Below, in pieces: positions 6,479 through 14,625 of a DNA stretch of 17,426 bases. Source of the stretch: Anaerolineales bacterium. GTDB taxonomy: Bacteria; Chloroflexota; Anaerolineae; Anaerolineales; UBA4823. The stretch lies in contig JALHTN010000058.1 in NCBI GenBank assembly GCA_022865865.1, positions 1-17,426 of the forward strand, given 5' to 3'. A model generated the notes under the pieces. It saw nothing but the letters and a program-made list of their open reading frames with translations, was not told where the DNA came from and did not search any database. A program made the translations under genes and the position numbers. Position 1 is the first letter of the stretch; every line of letters starts with the position of its first letter.

Positions 6479-8644
6479 ATGCCATCCAAAAAAGCAGCAG
6501 TAAAAGAAGAAAAAGAAGTCGTTGAAGAAGAAGAAGTTGAAGAAAAAAAGATTGACCTCAATGATCCAGAATTGTTTCTCAATCGTGAATTAAGTATGCT
6601 GGATTTCCAAAGGCGGGTTTTGGAAGAAGGCCTCGACGAAAACAACCCGCCTCTTGAGCGTGTAAAATTCCTGGCTTTTGTTGGCAACAATCTGGATGAA
6701 TTTTTCATGGTCCGCGTTGCAGGGATTAAGAAGCAGATCGCAGCCGGGGTTGTCGATGTACCTCCCGATGGTATGACACCTGCCGAACAGCTGGCTGCAA
6801 TCCGCAAGATCACTCTACGCATCATGACCGAAGCCCAGCTGAGTTTTCAAAATGATTTAGTACCCTTACTTGATAAAAGCGGCATTCACATTCATAATTA
6901 TGAAGATCTAACCCAAAAACAAAAGGAAACCGCGGACAGCTATTTTTCCGAGGTTATTTTCCCTGTGCTAACCCCCATGGCTTTTGATCCCGGGCACCCT
7001 TTTCCACATATTTCAAACCTGAGTTTGAATTTAGCAGTAATGATACGCGATTCTCGCGATCACTTTGCCAGGATCAAGGTCCCTGGTACCTTGCCCCGTT
7101 TAGTGCCTATCAAACGCTCCTCAGGCAGCGTGCGCCGGGATGGAACCGTACCCCACCATCATTATTTTGTCTGGCTGGAGCAGTTGATCGCTGCCAATTT
7201 GCACTCTCTTTTCCCGGGGATGGAAGTGATCGAAGCGCACTCCTTCCGGGTTACACGCGACGCCGATATTTTGATCCAGGAATTGGAAGCTTCGGATTTG
7301 CTGCAGAGCATTGAACAGGGAGTCCGCCAGCGTCGCTTTGGCTCCGTGGTGCGGGTCACAATTAATAAGGCCATGCCTGCTCATATCCGCGATATCTTGA
7401 TCGAGAACCTGCAGATGGATTCCAATGATATGTACACTCTGGAGGGACCCTTGGGCATGAGCACTTTGATGAATCTCTACCAGGTGGAGCGATTTGATCT
7501 CAAGGATCATTCTTTTGTTCCCTCGATCCCTGCCCCCCTGCGTGGTGAAACCTATGATGGAAATATATTTGCTGCCATCCGCCAGAAAGATATCTTGGTG
7601 CACCATCCGTATGACTCCTTCATCCCTGTTGTTGATTTCCTCCGATCAGCAGCGAAGGATCCCAATGTATATGCTATAAAACAAACCTTGTACCGCACGG
7701 GTCGCGACTCCCCTGTGATTAAAGCATTGCTTGATGCCCGGGAGGCCGGCAAGCAGGTAACCGTCCTGGTGGAGCTTAAAGCCCGCTTCGATGAAGAAAG
7801 CAATATCGGCTGGGCGCGCACCATGGAGCGCCAGGGTGTCCATGTGATTTACGGATTGCTTGGATTAAAAACCCACTCAAAGATCGCCCTCGTGGTGCGC
7901 AAAGAAGGTGAAAACATCCGGCGCTATGTTCATCTGGCAACCGGAAATTACAATGCGGTTACGGCCCAATCATACGAAGATATCGGCATGTTCACTTGCG
8001 ATCAAGAGATCGGTGCGGATGCGACAGATTTATTCAACTATTTGACCGGCTATTCAACCAAGCAGGACTACCGCAAATTGTTGGTGGCACCGGTGAACCT
8101 GCGCGAACGGATGACAGCCTTGATCGACCGCGAAATCGAGCACCAGCAGAACGGGGAACCCGGACACCTGATCTTTAAGATGAATTCTCTGGTCGATAAA
8201 AAGATGATCAAGAAGCTCTATGAAGCCTCGATGGCTGGGGTCAAGATTGATTTGATCGTGCGTGGTATGTGTAGTTTACGCCCCGGAATTGAAGGCATCA
8301 GTGAAAACATCCGCGTGCTCAGTGTGGTGGGGCGTTTTCTAGAACACAGCCGCATATATTATTTCCGCAATGGGGGCAAGGAAGAAATATTGCTCGGCAG
8401 CGCAGACTTAATGCCTCGCAATATCAACAACCGGGTAGAAGTCCTCTTCCCAGTGGAAGACGAAAATATCATTCGCTACTTGAAAGATGACGTTTTGGCT
8501 GAATATCAGAATGATAATGTCAAGGCCAGATTGATGAAATCGGATGGCACTTATGAGAAAATTGCCAGCCATGATGGCGATACACCCCTCAATATCCAGG
8601 TTAAATTATTCGATATACGGAAGACAAACGAGCAAGGGAAATAA
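6479..8644 (+). CDS. ppk1: Polyphosphate kinase 1
   Basis: PPK1 reversibly builds long-chain polyphosphate from the terminal phosphate of ATP (EC 2.7.4.1), usually at the inner membrane. The 721-residue protein shows the N-terminal domain start LFLNRELSMLDFQRRVLEE (32-50), the head domain, and two phospholipase-D-like catalytic domains. The phosphorylated histidine is expected at H466 in KTHSKIALV, with HLATGNYN shortly after. The second conserved histidine is H623 in LEHSRIYYF, and SADLMPRN lies near 641-648. ATG 6479 was chosen over the in-frame ATG 6467 because GGAGG (6469-6473) sits five bases ahead of it. An extra, very charged lysine/glutamate N-terminus (residues 1-26) precedes the conserved core. 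The gene is in the middle of the cluster, 3 bp before the CHAD-domain gene, which implies translational coupling. Confidence 0.97.
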   Translation: MPSKKAAVKEEKEVVEEEEVEEKKIDLNDPELFLNRELSMLDFQRRVLEEGLDENNPPLERVKFLAFVGNNLDEFFMVRVAGIKKQIAAGVVDVPPDGMTPAEQLAAIRKITLRIMTEAQLSFQNDLVPLLDKSGIHIHNYEDLTQKQKETADSYFSEVIFPVLTPMAFDPGHPFPHISNLSLNLAVMIRDSRDHFARIKVPGTLPRLVPIKRSSGSVRRDGTVPHHHYFVWLEQLIAANLHSLFPGMEVIEAHSFRVTRDADILIQELEASDLLQSIEQGVRQRRFGSVVRVTINKAMPAHIRDILIENLQMDSNDMYTLEGPLGMSTLMNLYQVERFDLKDHSFVPSIPAPLRGETYDGNIFAAIRQKDILVHHPYDSFIPVVDFLRSAAKDPNVYAIKQTLYRTGRDSPVIKALLDAREAGKQVTVLVELKARFDEESNIGWARTMERQGVHVIYGLLGLKTHSKIALVVRKEGENIRRYVHLATGNYNAVTAQSYEDIGMFTCDQEIGADATDLFNYLTGYSTKQDYRKLLVAPVNLRERMTALIDREIEHQQNGEPGHLIFKMNSLVDKKMIKKLYEASMAGVKIDLIVRGMCSLRPGIEGISENIRVLSVVGRFLEHSRIYYFRNGGKEEILLGSADLMPRNINNRVEVLFPVEDENIIRYLKDDVLAEYQNDNVKARLMKSDGTYEKIASHDGDTPLNIQVKLFDIRKTNEQGK

Positions 8645-8647
8645 ATC

Positions 8648-10567
8648 ATGGGCACATTAATCGCCGCGGCAGACAAAACCCGTATCGAAGCACTGGCAGA
8701 ACAAGCATCCACAGCCGCCATGCGCCGGCGTGCTAAATTGCTGCTGCTCTACGACCAGGGCTTACCTACCCACAAAGTCGCTGAACAGGTTGATTTATCT
8801 GCCAGCCGTACTCGCTACTGGCGGCGGCGCTACCTCTTCGAGGGGTTGCACATCTTCACTGGAAGCATCCTGGAAACAGGACAATCTATCCCTGAGACAT
8901 CGAACGAAGGCAGTCCTGCCGTGCAGCTTTTGCCCGAGACGGTCCAGGTGGACCAGGGTTCAGAACCCATCCAGTTTTCGGAGGCAGAACTTGAGCCTGA
9001 CCCCACGCCCGTCTCGATCGCGGAGCTGCGTCAACGTTATCCTGCCAATTTACGACAGGCTGAACACAGGCGAGATTTGGCTTTGGAGCTTTTCGATACC
9101 AGCCAATCCATCCACCACATGCCAGGTGAAATGCGCCGCTTGCTGGAAGTCGCTGCACTGCTCCAGTATCTGACCGAGAACCAGGAGGGAGAGAATTCAA
9201 ATAAATCCGGTTATCTCTTTATCTTATCCCATCCCCTGACCGATTTGAATGACGCTGAAAACAAGCTCGTCGAAACCATCCTGGCCGCTCTGCATGGCAC
9301 AGCAGCTTTCCCTCCATCACCCACCGATCGCGACCAGATTTTATCCCCTTCAGAACATGAAGCTCTCACTCTGGCTGCAATGCTCCGCATTGCTGACGGT
9401 CTCGACGCCTCCCAGACCCAGGCAACTTTGATCAACTCGATCGAAATCCAACCCAAGAAATTAATAATCCTGGTCAGCGGTCCCCAGGCGAAGATAGATG
9501 CCCGTAGAGCAAGAAAATCAGGTAAATTATGGACCCGCTTATATGGTCAACAAATTCACGTTCAGGCCATTTACCTGCTGGATCAGGATCAAGATGAACG
9601 CATGGAAGTGCTGATTAATAAGAAAAAACCGGGTATCGAGCCGGAAGACGATTTATCTGAAGCAGGGCGGAAAGTAATGGGTTACCACTTCGCCCAGATG
9701 ATTCTCCATGAGGCAGGCACCCGTTTGGGAAGCGATATTGAAGAACTGCACGATATGCGCGTTGCCACTCGGCGCATGCGCGCCGCATTCGAGGTGTTCG
9801 GTGATGCATTTGATCGTAAGGCTGTCAAAGTACATCTCAAAGGTCTGCGCGCCACAGGTCGTGCATTGGGTCGTGTGCGCGACCTGGATGTGTTCATGGA
9901 AAAAGCCCGGCAGTACCTGGAAACTCTTCCCCAGGAACAGCGCCGCGGCTTGGAGCCGCTGCTTACGCTTTGGGAGGCTGAACGCCTGGCAGACCGTACC
10001 CAGATGCTCCAATATCTCAACAGCGAGGATTATGCCAATTTCAAAAGAAAATTCCTCGATTTAGTAACCACCCCCGGCGCAGGTGCTAAGCCGACCTCTG
10101 AGAAAGATGCCCACCAGGTGCAGCATATCGCTCCGGTCTTGATATATTCTCGTCTCGGTGCTGTCCGTGCATATGGCGCCATCCTTGAATCAGCCTCCAT
10201 CGAACAGTTGCATGCTCTGCGGATCGAATTCAAAAAATTACGTTATACACTCGAATACTTCAGCGAGGTGCTGGGCAATGAGACCAAAGGTTTGATCGCC
10301 GATATCAAAAATCTCCAGGATCATCTCGGGGACCTCAACGATGCGGATGTGGCCTGTTCAATTCTGAGGCAGTTTCTAGATGAGTGGGAATCGCGGCAGG
10401 TTCATCTGCCGATCAGCGAGAGAGAGAATCCCGAACCTGTCGTAGCATACTTGGCCAACAAACACGCTGAACGCTACTTTTTGACCACCACCTTCCAGGA
10501 CGTTTGGCAGGGATTCGACCAACCAGAGATGAGGTCAAATATTGCCTCTGCTGTTTCTGTGTTGTAA
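8648..10567 (+). CDS. HTH - degenerate Ppx/GppA-HD - CHAD fusion protein (predicted polyphosphate-binding)
   Basis: Three parts can be read in this 639-residue protein. Residues about 8-70 form a helix-turn-helix resembling those of IS630-type transposases (RRRAKLLLLYDQGLPTHKVA, then a W-R-R-R-Y-x-x-E-G-L run). Residues about 123-310 resemble the C-terminal HD-like domain of exopolyphosphatase/GppA: AEHRRDLALELFD, RRLLEVAALL, GYLFIL, then EALTLAAMLRIADGLDASQ. The metal-binding HD pair (expected as AALLHDIG) is replaced by Q-Y, so no hydrolase activity is expected. Residues about 335-620 are a CHAD domain, a conserved-histidine helical fold known to bind polyphosphate, with its two signatures LHDMRVATRRMR (H368) and LHALRIEFKKLRY (H522). 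No membrane segment is seen. It starts 3 bp after ppk1. A polyphosphate-sensing or granule-associated regulator is my inference. The CHAD call is firm and the other two domains are less so. Confidence 0.88.
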   Translation: MGTLIAAADKTRIEALAEQASTAAMRRRAKLLLLYDQGLPTHKVAEQVDLSASRTRYWRRRYLFEGLHIFTGSILETGQSIPETSNEGSPAVQLLPETVQVDQGSEPIQFSEAELEPDPTPVSIAELRQRYPANLRQAEHRRDLALELFDTSQSIHHMPGEMRRLLEVAALLQYLTENQEGENSNKSGYLFILSHPLTDLNDAENKLVETILAALHGTAAFPPSPTDRDQILSPSEHEALTLAAMLRIADGLDASQTQATLINSIEIQPKKLIILVSGPQAKIDARRARKSGKLWTRLYGQQIHVQAIYLLDQDQDERMEVLINKKKPGIEPEDDLSEAGRKVMGYHFAQMILHEAGTRLGSDIEELHDMRVATRRMRAAFEVFGDAFDRKAVKVHLKGLRATGRALGRVRDLDVFMEKARQYLETLPQEQRRGLEPLLTLWEAERLADRTQMLQYLNSEDYANFKRKFLDLVTTPGAGAKPTSEKDAHQVQHIAPVLIYSRLGAVRAYGAILESASIEQLHALRIEFKKLRYTLEYFSEVLGNETKGLIADIKNLQDHLGDLNDADVACSILRQFLDEWESRQVHLPISERENPEPVVAYLANKHAERYFLTTTFQDVWQGFDQPEMRSNIASAVSVL

Positions 10568-10578
10568 AGGTACCTGGA

Positions 10579-11346
10579 TCAGTTTTCCAGGATCCATTCC
10601 AAATCCCGCCCTTCAACGATCATCTTGGTAAAAGCCTCTGGCAAACCTTTCTTCCGGTTGGCAGACACAGCTTTCCCAATATCATAATTTAACCGGTAGT
10701 GGCTGACCCGCAGCTTCGCTTGGCTGACCTGCAGGATGGCATAAGCTGCTCTTGGATTCCCATCCCCCGGTCTGCCGACACTGCCAGTATTAACAAAAAG
10801 CGTGCTGCCTGCTCGTCGGGTGAATGCCTGGTGAGAATGCCCGCAGATTATCGCCGCGAATTCAGCTTCATATTTATTCTCAGCTATCTGCTTCAATTCG
10901 AGTAAACGCGCAATGGGTGTATCTTGACCCAGTAGATCTTCGTTCGACGCTGGGCTGCCGTGAACCAACAAAAAATTCTGTTTTCCAATCTCTAAACTCC
11001 GTTCTTCAGGGAGAACAGCCAGGTATGCTCGACTCTCTGGCGAGAGATTCTGATAAGCCCACTTGAACGCCAGCCATTTAAGTGGCTGTTTATCCCGTCG
11101 CCATTTTTTGTCTTTCTGGGGAAATTTAAGCACCTTTAGATCATAGTTGCCGATGATATTGGAGAATTTTCGCTTCCGCATGCGCTTGACCACCTGCTCG
11201 GGAAAGGCATTGTAGCCGACGAAATCGCCGATATTCCAATAAGCAGTCACGCCGAGGCTGCTGGCATGGGACAAGACTGCTTCCAATGCCGGCAGGTTGG
11301 CATGAACATCCCCGAGCAGGGCAATTTTAATATCTTGGGCTGGCAT
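10579..11346 (-). CDS. Calcineurin-like metallophosphoesterase
   Basis: A 255-residue cytoplasmic phosphoesterase of the YfcE/MJ0936-like group. The metal-binding motifs occur in order: GDVHAN (12-17, DxH), IGDFVGY (39-45, GD), GNYD (66-69, in place of the usual GNHD), VHGSP (128-132) and GHSH (169-172). The ending NTGSVGRPGDG (186-196) is also typical. The substrate cannot be deduced. The - strand frame stays open far upstream, but that part overlaps the phosphoribosyltransferase gene. I place the start at the ATG reading MPAQDIKIALLGD, directly before the first motif and 7 bp after the upstream stop codon. No convincing Shine-Dalgarno precedes it, so translation probably depends on coupling to the upstream gene. 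It converges with the CHAD gene with only 11 bp between their stops. Confidence 0.9.
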   Translation of the reverse strand: MPAQDIKIALLGDVHANLPALEAVLSHASSLGVTAYWNIGDFVGYNAFPEQVVKRMRKRKFSNIIGNYDLKVLKFPQKDKKWRRDKQPLKWLAFKWAYQNLSPESRAYLAVLPEERSLEIGKQNFLLVHGSPASNEDLLGQDTPIARLLELKQIAENKYEAEFAAIICGHSHQAFTRRAGSTLFVNTGSVGRPGDGNPRAAYAILQVSQAKLRVSHYRLNYDIGKAVSANRKKGLPEAFTKMIVEGRDLEWILEN

Positions 11347-11353
11347 AAAGGAC

Positions 11354-11869
11354 TCAGGAAGAGGGCTTGGGGGCTGATTCCAGCAGGACTCGATCGACCC
11401 CACGATCGATCTCCCATGGATAGATGATGTAGGCATCAGTGACAGCAGCATAATAATTGGGTCGCGCATTATTAAATAAGCTGCGATTGGGGTTGAAATG
11501 CAGCACGCATGTGTAAGGATATCCTCCTGCAGCCACGATCCGGTTCTTGACGGAGGTAATGGTGCGGCCCGATCCCCAGACATCATCAACCACCAGGGTT
11601 CTCCGGTCTCGCAGCAGCTGGTCTTCAGGAAACTGGATAAAACGAGGCCAGACATAAAGGCCGGCTTTCTCCACTTGGGCGGGGAAATCCACAGCCGCGG
11701 TTAAAATGTGAGTGATGTTCATCGCCTCAGCTAACATACCACCAGGAACAATGCCTCCCCGGGTGATGATCATCATGGCTTCAAAGTCACCCTCAAACTG
11801 GGGCAGCAAGTGGTCGATCAGGCCATCAACATCTTTCCAGGTTAATAACTCACGCCGCATTTGATCCAT
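11354..11869 (-). CDS. Phosphoribosyltransferase, probably purine (xanthine/guanine/hypoxanthine type)
   Basis: Type I phosphoribosyltransferases attach a purine base or similar group to PRPP. The 171-residue protein contains the PRPP-binding loop TLVVDDVWGSGRT (91-103), an early loop ITRGGIVPGGMLAE (35-48) and a late aromatic motif IIYPWE (148-153), which resembles the FPWE ending of short archaeal and bacterial Gpt-like enzymes that stack on the purine. Base preference is not certain. The start ATG has a good Shine-Dalgarno (AGGAG, + strand coordinates 11876-11880, six bases upstream). The gene lies 91 bp downstream of priA, has its own predicted promoter and is followed closely by the metallophosphoesterase. 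Together the pair may act in purine salvage or nucleotide clean-up, but that is only inference from adjacency. Confidence 0.85.
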   Translation of the reverse strand: MDQMRRELLTWKDVDGLIDHLLPQFEGDFEAMMIITRGGIVPGGMLAEAMNITHILTAAVDFPAQVEKAGLYVWPRFIQFPEDQLLRDRRTLVVDDVWGSGRTITSVKNRIVAAGGYPYTCVLHFNPNRSLFNNARPNYYAAVTDAYIIYPWEIDRGVDRVLLESAPKPSS

Positions 11870-11959
11870 CGTGAACTCCTAAGTAGGGAATTGGTTCTCA
11901 CCAAACCAAAGAATTTTATCACCGGTATTTATTATTTGTTCCTATTATGATCACAAGAT

Positions 11960-11989
11960 ATTATAGCAAGTTTGGCGGATTAACTTCAA
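11960..11989 (-). promoter_or_regulatory. Promoter of the phosphoribosyltransferase-phosphoesterase pair
   Basis: Read on the - strand, TTGAAG (11989-11984) and a perfect TATAAT (11965-11960) are separated by 18 bp. The -10 box overlaps the priA stop codon and the -35 box lies in the last priA codons. Transcription would begin near 11953, giving a leader of about 85 nt to the phosphoribosyltransferase ATG. The consensus -10 box and its position make this the clearest sigma-70-type promoter in the window. Confidence 0.55.
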
Positions 11990-14567
11990 CCCGCCATTCC
12001 CTCAGCTGCCTTCCTCGCAGAAGCGAACGCGGGTCTGGACCGCGTAAAATAATCTGCCAGCGATACTTGCCTTCCAAACGAGCGAAGAATGGTGGCACAG
12101 GACCGATCATATGGGTTGCTGATCTTCCCTCTGCCACCAACCACTCGTGGATTTTGTGGGCTAATTCGAGGGCGGTTTTCTCAGCCATATCGGCGTTTGA
12201 ATGTCTGAATTCTAAACGTACCAGCTGGTTGAATGGGGGATATCCAATTTTCCGGCGGTTTTCTAACTCCTGCTGGTAGAAGGACAGGAAATCATGCCCG
12301 GCTGCAGTCTTGATCACATAATGGTCCGGCTGGTAAGTCTGTAGAATCACCTGCCCACCAAGCGGACTGCGCCCAGCGCGCCCAGCTACCTGGGTTAATA
12401 CCTGAAAAGTCCGTTCAGCAGCATGGAAATCTGGCAGATTTAGACCCACATCTGCTAAGACTACACCAACCAGGGTTACAAGAGGTAAATCCAATCCCTT
12501 GGCCAGCATCTGAGTTCCTATCAGCACATCAGCCCGCTGGGCTTGAAAATGGCTCAGGATGATCTCATGTGCACCTTTCTTACGGGTGGTCTCGTAATCC
12601 CAGCGCAGGGTGCGCACCTCGGGGAACAGGGCTTGAAGATCAGCTTCTACGCGCTCGGTACCGGTGCCGTACTGGCGGATATGGGTGCTGCCGCAGTTCG
12701 GGCAGGTGGATGGCATTTTTCGCCGGTATCCGCAGTGGTGGCAGGTCAACGCTGCCTCTGGTACCGTGTGCTTTGCAGCCCCAGATTCTTCGATCCCTGA
12801 TGAAGGATCGAGATTACTGGCTGAACGTAATGGACGGTGATAGGTTAATGGGGTGTCGCAGCGTGGGCAGTGCAGGCTGTGACCGCAATCGCGGCAGAAG
12901 ATGTATGTAGCTGTTCCCCGCCGGTTCAAGAACAGGATCGCTTGCTGATGATTCTCCAATACCTGCTGAATTGATTCACGCAGAGGGCGGCTGAAGATCG
13001 AACGATTACCAGATTTCAATTCTTGACGCATATCCACCACTTTTACTGGTGGCAGGGCTATCATATCAGCTTGGTGTTCAAGGTGGGTAAATCGGGAGGC
13101 ATTCGCATCAATGGCATGCAGATCCAGCTGCTGCTCAACTGCTTGGCGGTGAGCCAGAATACGATTAGGAAGTTGTAGGTAGCGCCAATCGCCGCGGGTG
13201 GCTCGATAATGACTGCTCAGATCTGGTGTGGCTGAGCCCAGAATGCAGATCGCCCCGGTCAGCCTGGCGTAGGCTACAGATGCTTGCCGGGCGTGATAAT
13301 AAGGAGGCATTTCCCCCTGGTAATAAGTGTCATCATGACTCTCATCAACCACGATCAGACCCAAATTAGGTAATGGGGTAAACAATGCGGAACGCGGGCC
13401 GACGACCACCGCTAAGTCTCCCTGGCGTGCCCGGCGCCAGGTATCATACCGTTCCCCGGTGGAGAGTCTCGAGTGAACCAAACCAACCTGGCCGGGAAAA
13501 CGGGCCAGAAAACGCCGCACGGTTTGGGGTGTGAGTGCGATCTCCGGGACCAGGATGATCGCCTGCTGTCCTCGCTGGAGTACTTCATTCACCGCCCGCA
13601 GGTAGATTTCTGTCTTGCCCGATCCGGTCACCCCGTGCAGCAGGATTGGTTTCACTGGCTGACCTTCTCCAGTCTGCTTGAGGTAAGTAATGATCTCGCC
13701 CCAGGCTTTATTCTGATCCTCGGTTAAAATTGGTGCTTCTTTGGTGACAAATGCTATGCCCTCCAGGGGATCACGCCAGACCTCACTCTCCCCAAGCACA
13801 ACCAGGTCACGTTCCGCTAAATAGCGTAAATCCTGCAAATTTCCACCGGAGGCTGCGTATGCCCAGCTCACATCCACAGGTCCAGGTTCTTCCAGCAGGT
13901 ATCGCAGCATCGCCTCCCGTCTTTCACAAGCCTGGGTACCCGCGCGCCCCAGATCATTCATGCTGCTGGCGGCTTTTTCGGGTGTACAGGCCAGGCGTAC
14001 TGTGCGGACGGATTTTGGTTGAACTTTGGGCGCGGGAAGGACCGGTTGGGAAGTAATTCTCCCCTGCCGGATCAATGCCCGTACTGTCGAACGCCATTTC
14101 ACGCGGGGTATCGCCCGGTCGATCTGGCGTCCTAATAGCGGTCCCCTGCTGGTCAACAAATCCAACACACGCTGCTGCAGGTCTGTTGTGGATCGTGGTT
14201 TTGATCCCTGCGCACCTTCGGCGAGGGAGTATTGAGTGTCCCCCATTTGAGACAGCCCCACCGGCAGCATCAGGTTGACACAGGCGGATAATGGAGCCAG
14301 GGTGCTGTCTGACAGGTATTCAGCCAGTGCCAGCTGGGCAGCGGTAAGCACCACTGAACCATCGATCAATGCGCTAACAGCTCGAGTTTCCGCTACAGAT
14401 GGTTGGTCTACCTGTTTTAATACCACCCCCTGCACACGATTTCTTCCAAAAGGGACTTCTACCAGATGACCCGGACCCACCTGGCCCTCGAGATCTGGAG
14501 GCAGGTGGTAATGAAAAACACCCTCCACTTGAGGAACATTGACCACGATTTCTAAATAAGTGGGCAT
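11961..14567 (-). CDS. priA: Primosomal protein N' (replication restart helicase PriA)
   Basis: PriA recognises stalled or repaired forks and reloads the replicative helicase. The 868-residue protein has the N-terminal 3'-end-binding domain (about 1-105), a winged-helix region, and the helicase core with Walker A GVTGSGKT (312-319), PEIALTPQ (341-348), Walker B DESH (408-411), GSATPDLS (444-451), FLNRRGT (546-552), GTQMLAKG (684-691) and QVAGRAGR (726-733). Between the lobes sit the zinc-binding cysteines C558, C561, C567, C570, C609, C612, C622 and C625. Two stretches look longer than usual: about 471-505 before VVDMRQE, and about 578-606 between the zinc knuckles. The Walker B reads DESH rather than the common DEEH. 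It lies 58 bp downstream of the CNNM-domain gene on the same strand and is probably co-transcribed with it. Confidence 0.96.
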   Translation of the reverse strand: MPTYLEIVVNVPQVEGVFHYHLPPDLEGQVGPGHLVEVPFGRNRVQGVVLKQVDQPSVAETRAVSALIDGSVVLTAAQLALAEYLSDSTLAPLSACVNLMLPVGLSQMGDTQYSLAEGAQGSKPRSTTDLQQRVLDLLTSRGPLLGRQIDRAIPRVKWRSTVRALIRQGRITSQPVLPAPKVQPKSVRTVRLACTPEKAASSMNDLGRAGTQACERREAMLRYLLEEPGPVDVSWAYAASGGNLQDLRYLAERDLVVLGESEVWRDPLEGIAFVTKEAPILTEDQNKAWGEIITYLKQTGEGQPVKPILLHGVTGSGKTEIYLRAVNEVLQRGQQAIILVPEIALTPQTVRRFLARFPGQVGLVHSRLSTGERYDTWRRARQGDLAVVVGPRSALFTPLPNLGLIVVDESHDDTYYQGEMPPYYHARQASVAYARLTGAICILGSATPDLSSHYRATRGDWRYLQLPNRILAHRQAVEQQLDLHAIDANASRFTHLEHQADMIALPPVKVVDMRQELKSGNRSIFSRPLRESIQQVLENHQQAILFLNRRGTATYIFCRDCGHSLHCPRCDTPLTYHRPLRSASNLDPSSGIEESGAAKHTVPEAALTCHHCGYRRKMPSTCPNCGSTHIRQYGTGTERVEADLQALFPEVRTLRWDYETTRKKGAHEIILSHFQAQRADVLIGTQMLAKGLDLPLVTLVGVVLADVGLNLPDFHAAERTFQVLTQVAGRAGRSPLGGQVILQTYQPDHYVIKTAAGHDFLSFYQQELENRRKIGYPPFNQLVRLEFRHSNADMAEKTALELAHKIHEWLVAEGRSATHMIGPVPPFFARLEGKYRWQIILRGPDPRSLLRGRQLREWRVEVNPPNLL

Positions 14568-14625
14568 TTTGGATCTAAAGAATTGCCGGTGGCGTTAGTT
14601 TCAATTTAATAGTATCTGCTTGTAA

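Noticed and set aside
8675..8860. IS630 transposase insertion
   Set aside because: Only an HTH-like segment is present, in frame with the rest of the CHAD gene. No DDE catalytic domain, terminal inverted repeats or TA duplication is seen.
10568..10600. Inverted repeats CCTGG/CCAGG and GGATC/GATCC in the convergent gap, considered as a two-way terminator
   Set aside because: The stems are only 5 bp and mutually exclusive, lie partly in the coding end of the phosphoesterase gene and lack a T-run on either strand.
11347..11655. N-terminal extension of about 100 residues on the metallophosphoesterase
   Set aside because: The frame is open but overlaps the well-supported phosphoribosyltransferase gene, and its sequence has no family character. 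The conserved domain begins at MPAQDIKIALLGD.
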